The notes below the pieces were generated by a model. The model saw nothing but the letters and a program-made list of their open reading frames with translations, ran no database searches and was not told where the DNA came from. Source: Actinomycetes bacterium (GTDB lineage Bacteria > Actinomycetota > Acidimicrobiia > Acidimicrobiales > Bog-793). From it: DNA of 12,487 bases. The position numbers and the translations under genes are program-made. This document shows positions 6,542-12,487 of this stretch, one piece after another (position 1 is the first letter of the stretch; the number at the start of each line of letters is the position of its first letter). The DNA is taken from assembly GCA_021821585.1 (NCBI GenBank), contig JAKACF010000056.1, positions 1 to 12,487 on the forward strand, read 5' to 3'.

Positions 6542-7330
6542 ATGGCCGCCTCGATGCGTGAGCGTGCCCTCGTCACGGGCGCCTCGGTCGGCATCGGCCG
6601 CGCCTTCGCCGAGGAGCTGGCGCTGCGGGGCCGCGATCTCGTCCTCGTCGCACGGGACGCCGCCCGCCTCGAGCAGGCTGCGCACGACCTCTCGCGCCGG
6701 CACTCGGTCGCCGTCGAGGTCCTCGTGGCGGACCTCCTCACCGACGACGGGATCGCGGCGGTCGCCGCCCGGCTCGCATCCCTGCCGGCGATCGACCTGC
6801 TCGTCAACAACGCCGGGCGGGGATCCCACGGCGAGTTCGCCGCTGTCCCTCCGAGCGAGCATCTCGAGCTCCTCCGCCTGAACGTCGCCGCGCTCGTCGA
6901 GCTGACGCATGCCGCCCTCCGGCCCATGCTCGAGCGCCGGCACGGCGCCGTGCTCAACGTCTCGTCGGTGGCGGCGTTCCAGCCGGTGCCGCGCGAGGCC
7001 GTCTACTCGGCCACGAAGGCCTTCGTGCTCCAGTTCACCGAGGCGCTCTACGAGGAGCTGCGGGGGACCGGGGTGACGGTGAGCGCCCTGTGCCCCGGGC
7101 TCACCCACAGCGAGTTCCAGCTCCGCTCGGGCACGGAGCCGACCCGCCTCCCGTCGTTCATGTGGCAGGAGGCCTCCGCCGTCGCCCGCGCCGGCCTCGA
7201 CGCCCTCGAGGCGGGACGGGCGCTCGTCGTGCCGGGCCTCCACAACAAGGTGCTCGGCCACCTGAGCAACGTGACGCCCCGTTCACTCGCCAGGGCGGCG
7301 TCGGGAGCGGTCGTGCGCCGCCTCGCCTGA
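6542..7330 (+). CDS. Short-chain dehydrogenase/reductase
   Basis: A 262-residue classical SDR, an NAD(P)(H)-dependent oxidoreductase with a single Rossmann domain, predicted soluble. Visible motifs are TGASVGIG (12-19, cofactor), ADL (63-65), NNAG (89-92), N114 in LRLNVAAL, catalytic S142 in NVSSVAAF, Y155 and K159 in YSATK, and CPG (184-186). Basic residues after the Gly motif (R20) and R38 at the end of the second strand favour NADPH. The variable substrate loop (about 187-210, EFQLRSGTEPTRLPSFMW) resembles the DltE/YqjQ-like group of SDRs, but the substrate cannot be read. The C-terminal part (VVPGLHNKVLGHLSN) is typical of that group. It is divergent from gadB and probably shares its control region; its stop is 7 bases from the convergent DUF2795 gene. 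A metabolic link to GABA is only suggested by position. Confidence 0.9.
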   Translation: MAASMRERALVTGASVGIGRAFAEELALRGRDLVLVARDAARLEQAAHDLSRRHSVAVEVLVADLLTDDGIAAVAARLASLPAIDLLVNNAGRGSHGEFAAVPPSEHLELLRLNVAALVELTHAALRPMLERRHGAVLNVSSVAAFQPVPREAVYSATKAFVLQFTEALYEELRGTGVTVSALCPGLTHSEFQLRSGTEPTRLPSFMWQEASAVARAGLDALEAGRALVVPGLHNKVLGHLSNVTPRSLARAASGAVVRRLA

Positions 7331-7337
7331 CATCAGC

Positions 7338-7766
7338 TCAGTCGGGCTGGCCGCCCAAGGCCTCCCAGATCGCCTCGAGCAGGTCGAAGCGCCCGTCGGG
7401 CAGCCGGCGCAGGCGTCCGGCGAGAGCGTCGTCCGCCCCGTTGCGCTCGGCGAGGGCGGCGATCTCCTCCCTCGTCGCCGGATAGTGGAGGCCGGTCAGC
7501 AGCCGCGCCAGCTCCGCTCGGTGCTCGAGGTCGAGCTCGTCGAGCGCGCCGGCGGACCGAACCTCAGGCCGCAGCCCCGCGTCGAGCTCGGCGTCGTCGC
7601 CGGGGTCCTCGAGGCGGCGGTTCTCCTCGGACCTCGGATCGACCGGTGCGCCTCGCACGAGGCCCTCGACGCTCCGGGCGAGGTCCTCGTCCTCGCGGGC
7701 GCCGTGCTTGATCGATTCGCGTTCCACCGTCGCGCCGTACCCCTCGGCGGCGGGGCCGAACCGCAT
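7338..7766 (-). CDS. DUF2795 domain protein
   Basis: A 142-residue acidic soluble protein. The C-terminal region, about 85-140, matches the DUF2795 pattern common in actinobacteria (YPATREEIAALAERNGADD, then LRRLPDGRFDLLEAIWEAL). The N-terminal part carries a second conserved block, KHGAREDEDLARSVEGLVRG (20-39), followed by a disordered Asp/Glu-rich linker. DUF2795 has no established enzymatic role; the fold is a small helical domain. I chose the ATG at 7766 because the conserved block starts shortly after it and the open frame upstream runs antisense into the Ada gene. No good Shine-Dalgarno is visible. It lies 48 bases from the divergent Ada-AlkA gene and converges on the SDR. Involvement in DNA damage is not supported by anything beyond position. 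Confidence 0.82.
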   Translation of the reverse strand: MRFGPAAEGYGATVERESIKHGAREDEDLARSVEGLVRGAPVDPRSEENRRLEDPGDDAELDAGLRPEVRSAGALDELDLEHRAELARLLTGLHYPATREEIAALAERNGADDALAGRLRRLPDGRFDLLEAIWEALGGQPD

Positions 7767-7802
7767 GTCCGATTCCCGCCAGCCCGTCCTCCGGCACGCT
7801 GG

Positions 7803-7808
7803 GATACT
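7803..7808 (+). promoter_or_regulatory. -10 box of the Ada-AlkA gene, leaderless
   Basis: GATACT ends 6 bases before the GTG at 7815. It fits the -10 pattern except for its first base. No Shine-Dalgarno precedes the GTG, so a leaderless transcript is likely. I see no E. coli-type Ada box in the 48-base gap. Confidence 0.4.
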
Positions 7809-7814
7809 GGCCCC

Positions 7815-9317
7815 GTGGGTGATCCCGAGCTCTGGTACAGGGCGGTGCGCAGCCGCGATGCCCGCTTCGACGGATGGTTCTTCGTGGCGGTCACCTCGAC
7901 CGGCATCTACTGCCGCCCGAGCTGCGCCTCGACTCCGGCGCGGCGGGAGCACCTCAGGTTCTTCCCGACGGCGGCGGCCGCCCAGCGGTCCGGGTTCCGG
8001 GCGTGCAAGCGGTGCCGGCCCGACGCCTCGCCCGGCTCGCCCGAGTGGAACCGCCGCGGGGACGTGGTGGCACGGGCGATGCGCGACATCGCCGACGGCG
8101 TGGTCGACCGCGACGGCGTCGCCGGCCTCGCGTCCCGGCTCGGCTACAGCACGCGCCAACTGAACCGCCTCCTCCTCGCGGAGGTCGGCGCCGGGGCACT
8201 CGAGCTCGCCCGCGCCCAGCGGGCCCAGACGGCCCGCCTGCTGCTCGAGACGACCGAGCTCCGGGCGGCCGAGGTGGCCTTCGCGGCCGGCTTCGGGAGC
8301 GTCCGCCAGTTCAACGCGACGGTGCGTGCCGTCTTCGACGAACCTCCCCTCGCCCTGCGAGCTCGGTCGAAGCGGCGCGCCGCGACCACGGCCGCGCCCG
8401 CAGGGACCCTGACGCTCCGGCTCCCGTTCCGCCGCCCGTACGCGGCGGAACCGCTCTTCTCGTTCCTCTCGAGACGGGCCGTGCCCGGCGTCGAAGCCGG
8501 GGACGGCTCGCGCTACCGGCGCTCGCTCGCTCTACCGCACGGACCGGCCGTCGCCGAGGTGCTCGCGCCGGAGGCTGACGAGCCGTTCCTCACGGCCCGG
8601 CTCCAGCTGTCGGATCTGAGGGACCTGACGAGGGCGATGACCCGCCTCCGCCAGCTGTTCGACGCCGACGCCGACCCGAGAGCCGTGGCCGGGGTGCTGT
8701 CGGGCGACCCGCTGCTCGCTCCGGGCGTGGCCGCCATGCCGGGGCTCAGGGTTCCCGGCCACGTCGACGGCAGCGAGCTCGCCGTGCGGGCGCTCCTCGG
8801 CCAGCAGGTGAGCGTCGCCGGCGCGCGCACGCTCGCCGGCCGCCTGGCAGCGGCACACGGCGAGCCGCTCCCCGACAGCTTCGCGGCGGCGAGCGGTCCC
8901 GTGCGGCTCTTCCCCTCGGCCGACACCATCGCGGCCCTCCCGCCCGCCGCCTTCGGCGTCCCCTCCGGACGGGGCCGGGCGATCGTCTCGCTGGCGGCGG
9001 CCGTGGCCGGCGGCGAGGTGGATCTCCGGCCGGGAGCCGACCGCGAGGACGTCTCGGCCCGCCTGCTCGCCATCCCGGGCATCGGGCCCTGGACCGTCGC
9101 CTACATCCGGATGCGGGCGCTGTCGGACCCCGACGCCTTCCTGCCGAGCGATCTCGGGGTGCGGCGTGCGCTCGAGCGGTCGGGCCACCCGGCCGACGCC
9201 CGATCGGCGCTGGCGCTGGCGGAACGCTGGAGGCCGTATCGGGCCTACGGCCTGCAGCATCTCTGGGCCGGCTCGTTCGGAGCCGGCCGCCCCGAGGACA
9301 AGGAGGACGTGGCATGA
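7815..9317 (+). CDS. alkA: Ada N-terminal/AraC regulator fused to AlkA DNA glycosylase
   Basis: A 500-residue DNA-repair fusion. Domain 1 (about 5-72) is the Ada zinc domain with four cysteines, C33 and C37 (YCRPSC) and C64 and C67 (ACKRC); one of these accepts methyl groups from phosphotriesters in E. coli Ada. Domain 2 (about 82-182) is an AraC-type DNA-binding domain (AGLASRLGYSTRQLNRLL, AFAAGFGSVRQFN). Domain 3 (about 197-500) is AlkA: its N-terminal fold, then helix-hairpin-helix LAIPGIGPWT (418-427) and catalytic D446 in LPSDLGVRRAL, which removes alkylated bases such as 3-methyladenine. The O6-methylguanine domain of classical Ada is absent and is supplied by the next gene, which overlaps by ATGA. 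GTG at 7815 is chosen because the Ada homology starts at once and a -10 box precedes it; the open frame upstream is not homologous. It probably activates its own operon when methylated. Confidence 0.93.
   Translation: MGDPELWYRAVRSRDARFDGWFFVAVTSTGIYCRPSCASTPARREHLRFFPTAAAAQRSGFRACKRCRPDASPGSPEWNRRGDVVARAMRDIADGVVDRDGVAGLASRLGYSTRQLNRLLLAEVGAGALELARAQRAQTARLLLETTELRAAEVAFAAGFGSVRQFNATVRAVFDEPPLALRARSKRRAATTAAPAGTLTLRLPFRRPYAAEPLFSFLSRRAVPGVEAGDGSRYRRSLALPHGPAVAEVLAPEADEPFLTARLQLSDLRDLTRAMTRLRQLFDADADPRAVAGVLSGDPLLAPGVAAMPGLRVPGHVDGSELAVRALLGQQVSVAGARTLAGRLAAAHGEPLPDSFAAASGPVRLFPSADTIAALPPAAFGVPSGRGRAIVSLAAAVAGGEVDLRPGADREDVSARLLAIPGIGPWTVAYIRMRALSDPDAFLPSDLGVRRALERSGHPADARSALALAERWRPYRAYGLQHLWAGSFGAGRPEDKEDVA
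9301..9306 (+). promoter_or_regulatory. Ribosome binding site of ogt
   Basis: AGGAGG lies inside the last codons of the Ada-AlkA gene, 7 bases before the ATG at 9314. With the ATGA overlap it shows the two proteins are made from one transcript. Confidence 0.8.
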
Positions 9318-9835
9318 CGACGGTCGGGGTGCGGGCGGAGCGTGACACCTGGTGGGCGCTCGAGACGCCGGTCGGCACGATGGTCCTCGTCGGGAACGAG
9401 GCGGCGCTCCACCAGGTGCTGCTCCCGGGGGCGGCCGCCGAGGCCCGCCCCCGTCTCGACCGCGCCCTCGAGTCGCGCCCCCCGGTCCTGGCGGAGGCGG
9501 AGGACCAGCTGAGGCAGTACTTCGCCGGCGAGCGGCGAGCATTCGACCTCCCACTCGATCCTGCCGGGACGGCTTTCCAGCGGGCCGCCTGGTTCGCCCT
9601 CGAGGAGATCCCGTTCGCCACCACCTCCACCTACGCAGCTCAGGCGGCCCGGCTCGGCCGCCCGAGCGCCGTGCGGGCGGTCGGGGCGGCCAACAGCCGG
9701 AACCCGCTGCCGATCGTCCTTGCGTGCCACCGCGTGATCGGCTCCAACGGCCGGCTCGTCGGCTATGCCGGCGGGCTCGGGCTGAAGCAGTGGCTCCTCG
9801 ACCACGAGCGCCGGGTGGACGGCGAGGTTCAGTAG
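9314..9835 (+). CDS. ogt: Methylated-DNA-[protein]-cysteine S-methyltransferase
   Basis: A 173-residue suicide repair protein that moves the methyl group of O6-methylguanine (or O4-methylthymine) onto its own cysteine. The active site is C138 in PIVLACHRVIG. The family motif is usually PCHR; here the Pro is Ala (A137), a change seen in some members. The DNA-binding helix and arginine finger region reads AVRAVGAANSRNP (119-131, R128 as the finger). FQRAAWFALEEIPFATTSTYAAQAARLG (88-115) is the conserved winged-helix part. The N-terminal ribonuclease-like domain covers about 1-80. The ATG overlaps the Ada-AlkA stop (ATGA), so the two together supply the functions of E. coli Ada and AlkA. Its last 7 bases overlap the 3' end of the convergent peptidase E gene. 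Confidence 0.95.
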   Translation: MTTVGVRAERDTWWALETPVGTMVLVGNEAALHQVLLPGAAAEARPRLDRALESRPPVLAEAEDQLRQYFAGERRAFDLPLDPAGTAFQRAAWFALEEIPFATTSTYAAQAARLGRPSAVRAVGAANSRNPLPIVLACHRVIGSNGRLVGYAGGLGLKQWLLDHERRVDGEVQ

Positions 9836-10557
9836 TCGAGGAGCCGTGTCGAGAGAGCGGTCTCGACGACCCCGCCGTTGCCGTCGGGCTCGATCCGGTA
9901 GGCGCGGCGGCCCGGCAGCTCGGCGACCGCCTCGCGCATCTCGGTGCCGACGTAGTGCAGCCCGACGCCGTCCTCGGTGGCGTACGAGCGCGGGAGCACA
10001 CCGGTGGCGACGAGGTGCTGGAGCAGGGGACGGCGCTGTGGCTCGGAGTCGTAGTGGACGCCGTTGCCGTAGGGGACGAGGCCGAGGCCGTTCGTGACGG
10101 GGGAGAGCTCGGGCCCGAAGGAGTCCGTCGTGCCCCCGGTGTGCCAGCAGAGCGATCCGGCACTCACGCCCGCGAGCACGACCCCGCCCTCGAAGGCCTC
10201 CCTCATGACGGTGTCGAGCCCGTGGACGCGCCAGAGGGCGAGCAGGTTGGCCACCGAGCCGCCGCCCACCCAGATCACGTCCTGGGCGAGCAGGTGGGCC
10301 CGGACGTCCTCGACGTTCGGCATGGGGAAGAGCGCCACATGGCTCGCCTCGACCTGCTCGCCGGCTGCCGCCCCGTAACAGGCCCGGAGCCTGGTGTCGT
10401 CGTCGCCGGTGGCCGTGTTGAGGAAGCAGAGCTTCGGCCGGGACGCACCCGACAGCTCGAGCGCGTAGCGGAGCAGACCGCCGAAGCGCCACTGGAACTG
10501 GCCCCGTCCGCTCAGCACCATCCCGCCGCTCGTGGCAAGGATCTGTGATTCAGCCAT
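9829..10557 (-). CDS. pepE: Peptidase E-like serine peptidase (family S51)
   Basis: A 242-residue predicted cytoplasmic peptidase of the class I glutamine-amidotransferase-like fold. The nucleophile elbow is AGVSAGSLCWH with S132, as in the GxSAG motif of S51 peptidases. H168 in PYGNGVHYDSE sits 36 residues later, close to the S120-H157 spacing of Salmonella PepE. VIWVGGGSVANLL (94-106) and ATEDGVGLHYVG (193-204) are also conserved. PepE removes N-terminal Asp from dipeptides. Cyanophycinase is the other S51 group, but no cyanophycin synthetase is present and the length fits PepE better. I chose the ATG at 10557 because homology (ILATSGG) begins at residue 6; the frame is open to 10848, but that part runs antisense to the next gene. 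The natural substrate is unproven. It is divergent from the 10643 gene and convergent with ogt. Confidence 0.87.
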   Translation of the reverse strand: MAESQILATSGGMVLSGRGQFQWRFGGLLRYALELSGASRPKLCFLNTATGDDDTRLRACYGAAAGEQVEASHVALFPMPNVEDVRAHLLAQDVIWVGGGSVANLLALWRVHGLDTVMREAFEGGVVLAGVSAGSLCWHTGGTTDSFGPELSPVTNGLGLVPYGNGVHYDSEPQRRPLLQHLVATGVLPRSYATEDGVGLHYVGTEMREAVAELPGRRAYRIEPDGNGGVVETALSTRLLDY

Positions 10558-10588
10558 ACAGGGAGGTCTATCGCGCCGGCCGCCCCGG

Positions 10589-10621
10589 TACGGTGAGACG
10601 CGCCCGCTCGTCCGTAGCGGG
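10589..10621 (+). promoter_or_regulatory. Possible promoter and leader hairpin of the TIGR03085 gene
   Basis: TACGGT (10589-10594) fits a TANNNT -10 box and would start transcription near 10601. The leader would then open with an inverted repeat, CCCGCT (10603-10608) and AGCGGG (10616-10621), around a 7-base loop, before the Shine-Dalgarno at 10630. No -35 is clear. This could be a chance repeat in GC-rich DNA. Confidence 0.3.
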
Positions 10622-10629
10622 GGCCCGCG

Positions 10630-10635
10630 AGGAGG
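10630..10635 (+). promoter_or_regulatory. Ribosome binding site of the TIGR03085 gene
   Basis: AGGAGG sits 7 bases before the ATG at 10643 and rules out the longer frame that opens at 10532. Confidence 0.8.
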
Positions 10636-10642
10636 GACGACC

Positions 10643-11281
10643 ATGCCGCTCAGCTCATCTTCCATCGCCCACTCGGAGCGGGCAGCCCTGTGCAGCCTTC
10701 TCGAGGAGCGCGGACCCCTGGCTCCGACCCTCTGCGAAGGCTGGACGACCGCGGACCTGGCGGCGCACCTGTACATCCGCGAGCGCCGTCCCGTCGCCGC
10801 CGCCGGCATCCTCGTGCCACAGCTGAAGGCCATGACCCAGTCGGCCATGGACGAGGCGAAGCGCTCCCTCGGCTACGAGGAGCTCATCCGGCGCGTCGCC
10901 TCCGGCCCGCCGGCGCTCGTCCGTCCTCTCGACGAGCAGATGAACACCGTCGAGTACTTCGTCCACCACGAGGACGTCCGGCGGGCAGGGTCCGCCGACG
11001 CCGGGCCGAGAGAGGACCCCGCCCTCGACGCCGCCTTGTGGAGAGCGCTGCGCCGGAGCGCCCGGCTCCTCGCCCGCAAGCTGCGGGGAGCCGGCCTCGT
11101 GCTCGTGGCGCCGGGCTTCGGCTCGGCGACCGCCCGCTCGGGCGAGCCGCTCGTCACGATGACGGCCGGGCCGCAGGAGCTCGTCCTGTACCTCTTCGGG
11201 CGGGGCCGTGTCGCCGAGGTGCAGCTCGACGGCGACGAGGCGGCGGTCGCCCGGGTGCAGGCGGCTCCCTTCGGGCTCTGA
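10643..11281 (+). CDS. TIGR03085-type metal-binding protein (DinB/maleylpyruvate isomerase-like)
   Basis: A 212-residue soluble protein. The segment GWTTADLAAHLYIRERRPVAAAGI (33-56) and YFVHHEDVRRA (105-115) match the TIGR03085 family of actinobacteria, related to the mycothiol-dependent maleylpyruvate isomerase/DinB four-helix fold. H42 and H108 or H109 are the likely metal ligands. Members are often predicted to act with mycothiol, but no reaction is established for this family. The C-terminal part, about 140-212, forms a second small domain (LVLVAPGFGSATARSG, then LVLYLFGRG). A strong Shine-Dalgarno fixes the start. The gene ends 41 bases before the PafBC-like regulator on the same strand, but that regulator appears to have its own leaderless promoter. 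It is not a maleylpyruvate isomerase of the homogentisate pathway by any evidence here. Confidence 0.85.
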   Translation: MPLSSSSIAHSERAALCSLLEERGPLAPTLCEGWTTADLAAHLYIRERRPVAAAGILVPQLKAMTQSAMDEAKRSLGYEELIRRVASGPPALVRPLDEQMNTVEYFVHHEDVRRAGSADAGPREDPALDAALWRALRRSARLLARKLRGAGLVLVAPGFGSATARSGEPLVTMTAGPQELVLYLFGRGRVAEVQLDGDEAAVARVQAAPFGL

Positions 11282-11284
11282 GCT

Positions 11285-11304
11285 CGGCACCGCGCCGGGT
11301 GCCG
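11285..11304 (+). terminator. Small hairpin downstream of the TIGR03085 gene
   Basis: CGGCACC (11285-11291) pairs perfectly with GGTGCCG (11298-11304) around a 6-base loop, starting 4 bases after the stop. No T-tract follows. It ends 6 bases before the -10 box of the next gene, so it could be either a terminator or an operator for that gene. Confidence 0.35.
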
Positions 11305-11310
11305 TCCGCG

Positions 11311-11316
11311 TACCAT
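11311..11316 (+). promoter_or_regulatory. -10 box of the PafBC-like gene, leaderless
   Basis: TACCAT fits TANNNT and ends 6 bases before the GTG at 11323. No Shine-Dalgarno is present, which supports both the start choice and a leaderless transcript. Confidence 0.55.
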
Positions 11317-11322
11317 CGCCCC

Positions 11323-12487
11323 GTGCCGCCACCCCCGCGCCAGGACCGCCTCGAGCGGCTCACCAACTTGATGCTCGTGCTCCTCGACACCGAGCGGCCG
11401 CTCTCGCTGCGCGAGATCCGCGAGAAGGTGCAGGGCTACCCGGAGGGCAAGGAGACGGCCCGCCAGGCCTTCGAACGGGACAAGCGGGCGCTCCGCGAGC
11501 TCGGCGTGCCGGTCACGACGGCGCCCATCGAGGCCGAGGAGCAGGTCGGCTACCTCGTCCGGCCGGAGGACTACTACCTGCCCGAGCTCGACCTCGACGA
11601 CACCGAGGCCACGGCCCTCGCCTTCGCGGTGGCGGCCGTGCAGCTCGGTGGCAGCGCCGGGAAGGACGCGCTCTCCATCCTCGGCCACGGGCTCGGCAGG
11701 CGCCTCGACCCGCCGATCGCCGTCCTGCCCTCGGTCCCGGCGCTCGGCGCGGTGCACGAGGCCCTGCGGCGGGCGGCGACGCTGAGCTTCCGATACCACG
11801 GCCGTGCGCGCGAGGTCGAGCCGTACGGGCTCACCTTCCGCCAGGCGGCCTGGTATCTCGTCGCCCGTGACCGCACGAGCGGCGAGGGAGGCGCCATGCG
11901 CACCTTCCGGGTCGACCGCTTCGAGAGCGAGCCGACGCTCGGCGAGCCGGGTGGCTTCGAGCCGCCGCCGGACTGCGACCTCGGTGCGGAGATCAACCTC
12001 CTTCCCTTCGGCGGCGATCCCGGGGACGCACAGCTCGTGGCCGAGGTCGAGATCGACCCCCGCCTCGCCCGCCAGGTGGCGTCGCTCGTCCCCGGGTCCG
12101 CCGTCGTCTCCTGGTCGGACACCGGCGACGTCGTTCTCCACCTTGCCGTCGGCGACGAGGACGCCTTCGTCTCCTGGGTCGCCGGCCTCGGGGACGCGGC
12201 CGTCGTGCGGTCGCCCGCAGCACTTCGAGAGGGGGTCGTCGCCCGGTTGTCCGCCATGGCGAGCGGACCTGGCTCGCCGGCCGACGGGTCCCCGCAGGTG
12301 ACGAGCGCCGGTCCCGACGGGGAGGGCGACGCCGGCCGGCGCGCCGGCGCCCCGGCGGTGCCCGTCGCCGGCGCGCGCCTCCGACGGCTGCTCGCCGTGC
12401 TCGTCCACCTCGCCCGGGTGCAGGAGGCCGAGATCGGCGACCTCGCCCGGCGCTTCGAGATGAGCGAGGAGGAGCTCGTCCACGACC
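11323..12487 (+). CDS. pafBC: Fused PafB-PafC WYL-domain transcriptional regulator, 3' end missing
   Basis: An open frame runs from GTG at 11323 to the right edge without a stop (388 residues, incomplete). Residues 7-66 form a winged helix-turn-helix (LSLREIREKV, then ARQAFERDKRALRELGVPV). A linker region of about 80-145 follows. The WYL domain at about 147-206 carries the name-giving W177-Y178-L179 in AAWYLVARD and ends in RTFRVDRFE. A WCX-like domain lies at about 233-305. After a Gly/Ala/Pro-rich linker (309-348) a second helix-turn-helix begins (ARLRRLLAVLVHLA, EIGDLARRFEMSEEEL), as at the start of PafC. PafB and PafC are separate neighbours in mycobacteria, where together they activate DNA-damage genes independently of LexA; fused forms are known in other actinobacteria. 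The usual pafA neighbour is not upstream. The alternative is a two-HTH WYL protein of another type; the missing C-terminus prevents a final call. Confidence 0.85.
   Translation, partial: MPPPPRQDRLERLTNLMLVLLDTERPLSLREIREKVQGYPEGKETARQAFERDKRALRELGVPVTTAPIEAEEQVGYLVRPEDYYLPELDLDDTEATALAFAVAAVQLGGSAGKDALSILGHGLGRRLDPPIAVLPSVPALGAVHEALRRAATLSFRYHGRAREVEPYGLTFRQAAWYLVARDRTSGEGGAMRTFRVDRFESEPTLGEPGGFEPPPDCDLGAEINLLPFGGDPGDAQLVAEVEIDPRLARQVASLVPGSAVVSWSDTGDVVLHLAVGDEDAFVSWVAGLGDAAVVRSPAALREGVVARLSAMASGPGSPADGSPQVTSAGPDGEGDAGRRAGAPAVPVAGARLRRLLAVLVHLARVQEAEIGDLARRFEMSEEELVHD

Noticed and set aside
5091..6881. Plus-strand open frame of 596 codons opposite gadB and running into the SDR
   Set aside because: It is antisense to gadB and out of frame with the SDR; it shows the composition of a shadow frame.
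7485..7814. N-terminal extension of the Ada-AlkA gene to 7485
   Set aside because: It is antisense to the DUF2795 gene and lacks homology; the Ada domain begins right after the GTG at 7815.
8532..10163. Minus-strand open frame of 543 codons across alkA and ogt
   Set aside because: It is antisense to two well-supported repair genes; rich in Arg, Pro and Ser with no domain.
9829..10557. Cyanophycinase
   Set aside because: Shares the S51 family but the length and motifs fit peptidase E better, and no cyanophycin synthetase gene is present.
10558..10848. N-terminal extension of peptidase E to 10848
   Set aside because: It is antisense to the start of the TIGR03085 gene, and S51 homology begins at the ATG at 10557.
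10873..12483. Minus-strand open frame of 536 codons opposite the TIGR03085 and PafBC-like genes
   Set aside because: The plus strand holds the conserved HTH, WYL and TIGR03085 motifs; this frame is a by-product.

Overview
The window is a compact, very GC-rich stretch of bacterial chromosome, most likely from an actinomycete-type bacterium (Actinomycetota). The pointers are the strong G/C bias at third codon positions, GTG starts, start codons placed 6-7 bases after TANNNT-like -10 boxes (leaderless transcripts), and several families typical of that phylum: a PafB/PafC WYL regulator, a DUF2795 protein, a TIGR03085 protein and an actinobacterial-type peptidase E. A more exact placement, for example Acidimicrobiia, would be a guess. 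I see no rRNA, tRNA, CRISPR array, insertion sequence or phage gene. No stretch longer than about 120 bases lacks a gene, so the region reads as ordinary chromosome, not an island.

Left part (1-4307, all minus strand, transcribed right to left): a flavin disulfide oxidoreductase, then 4-hydroxyphenylpyruvate dioxygenase, homogentisate 1,2-dioxygenase, and a small membrane protein that runs off the left edge. The two dioxygenases are consecutive steps of tyrosine/phenylalanine breakdown through homogentisate. They are joined by a TGATG stop/start overlap, and the membrane gene follows 9 bases later. The oxidoreductase is probably a separate unit: a hairpin lies at its stop codon, and 119 bases holding a possible promoter and direct repeats separate it from hppD.

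Middle part (4392-7766): a four-helix membrane protein (plus) converges on glutamate decarboxylase (minus), with a strong hairpin between them whose loop holds the gadB stop codon. gadB is divergent from a short-chain dehydrogenase (plus) across 53 bases that contain a perfect 17-base inverted repeat, a good operator candidate. The dehydrogenase converges on a DUF2795 gene (minus).

Right part (7815-12487): a DNA-repair and damage-response section. An Ada N-terminal/AraC/AlkA fusion overlaps an O6-methylguanine-DNA methyltransferase gene by ATGA, giving a two-gene alkylation-repair operon. A peptidase E gene lies convergent to it. A TIGR03085 gene follows, then the start of a fused PafB-PafC-like regulator cut by the right edge. 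PafBC is known in mycobacteria as a LexA-independent activator of DNA-damage genes, so both the repair operon and a damage regulator lie within 5 kb.

I did not find a convincing undescribed system. The best leads are the oxidoreductase that lacks the catalytic histidine of lipoamide dehydrogenases, the PafB-PafC fusion next to an unusual neighbour, the gadB/SDR inverted repeat, and the two hairpins with a stop codon in the loop.
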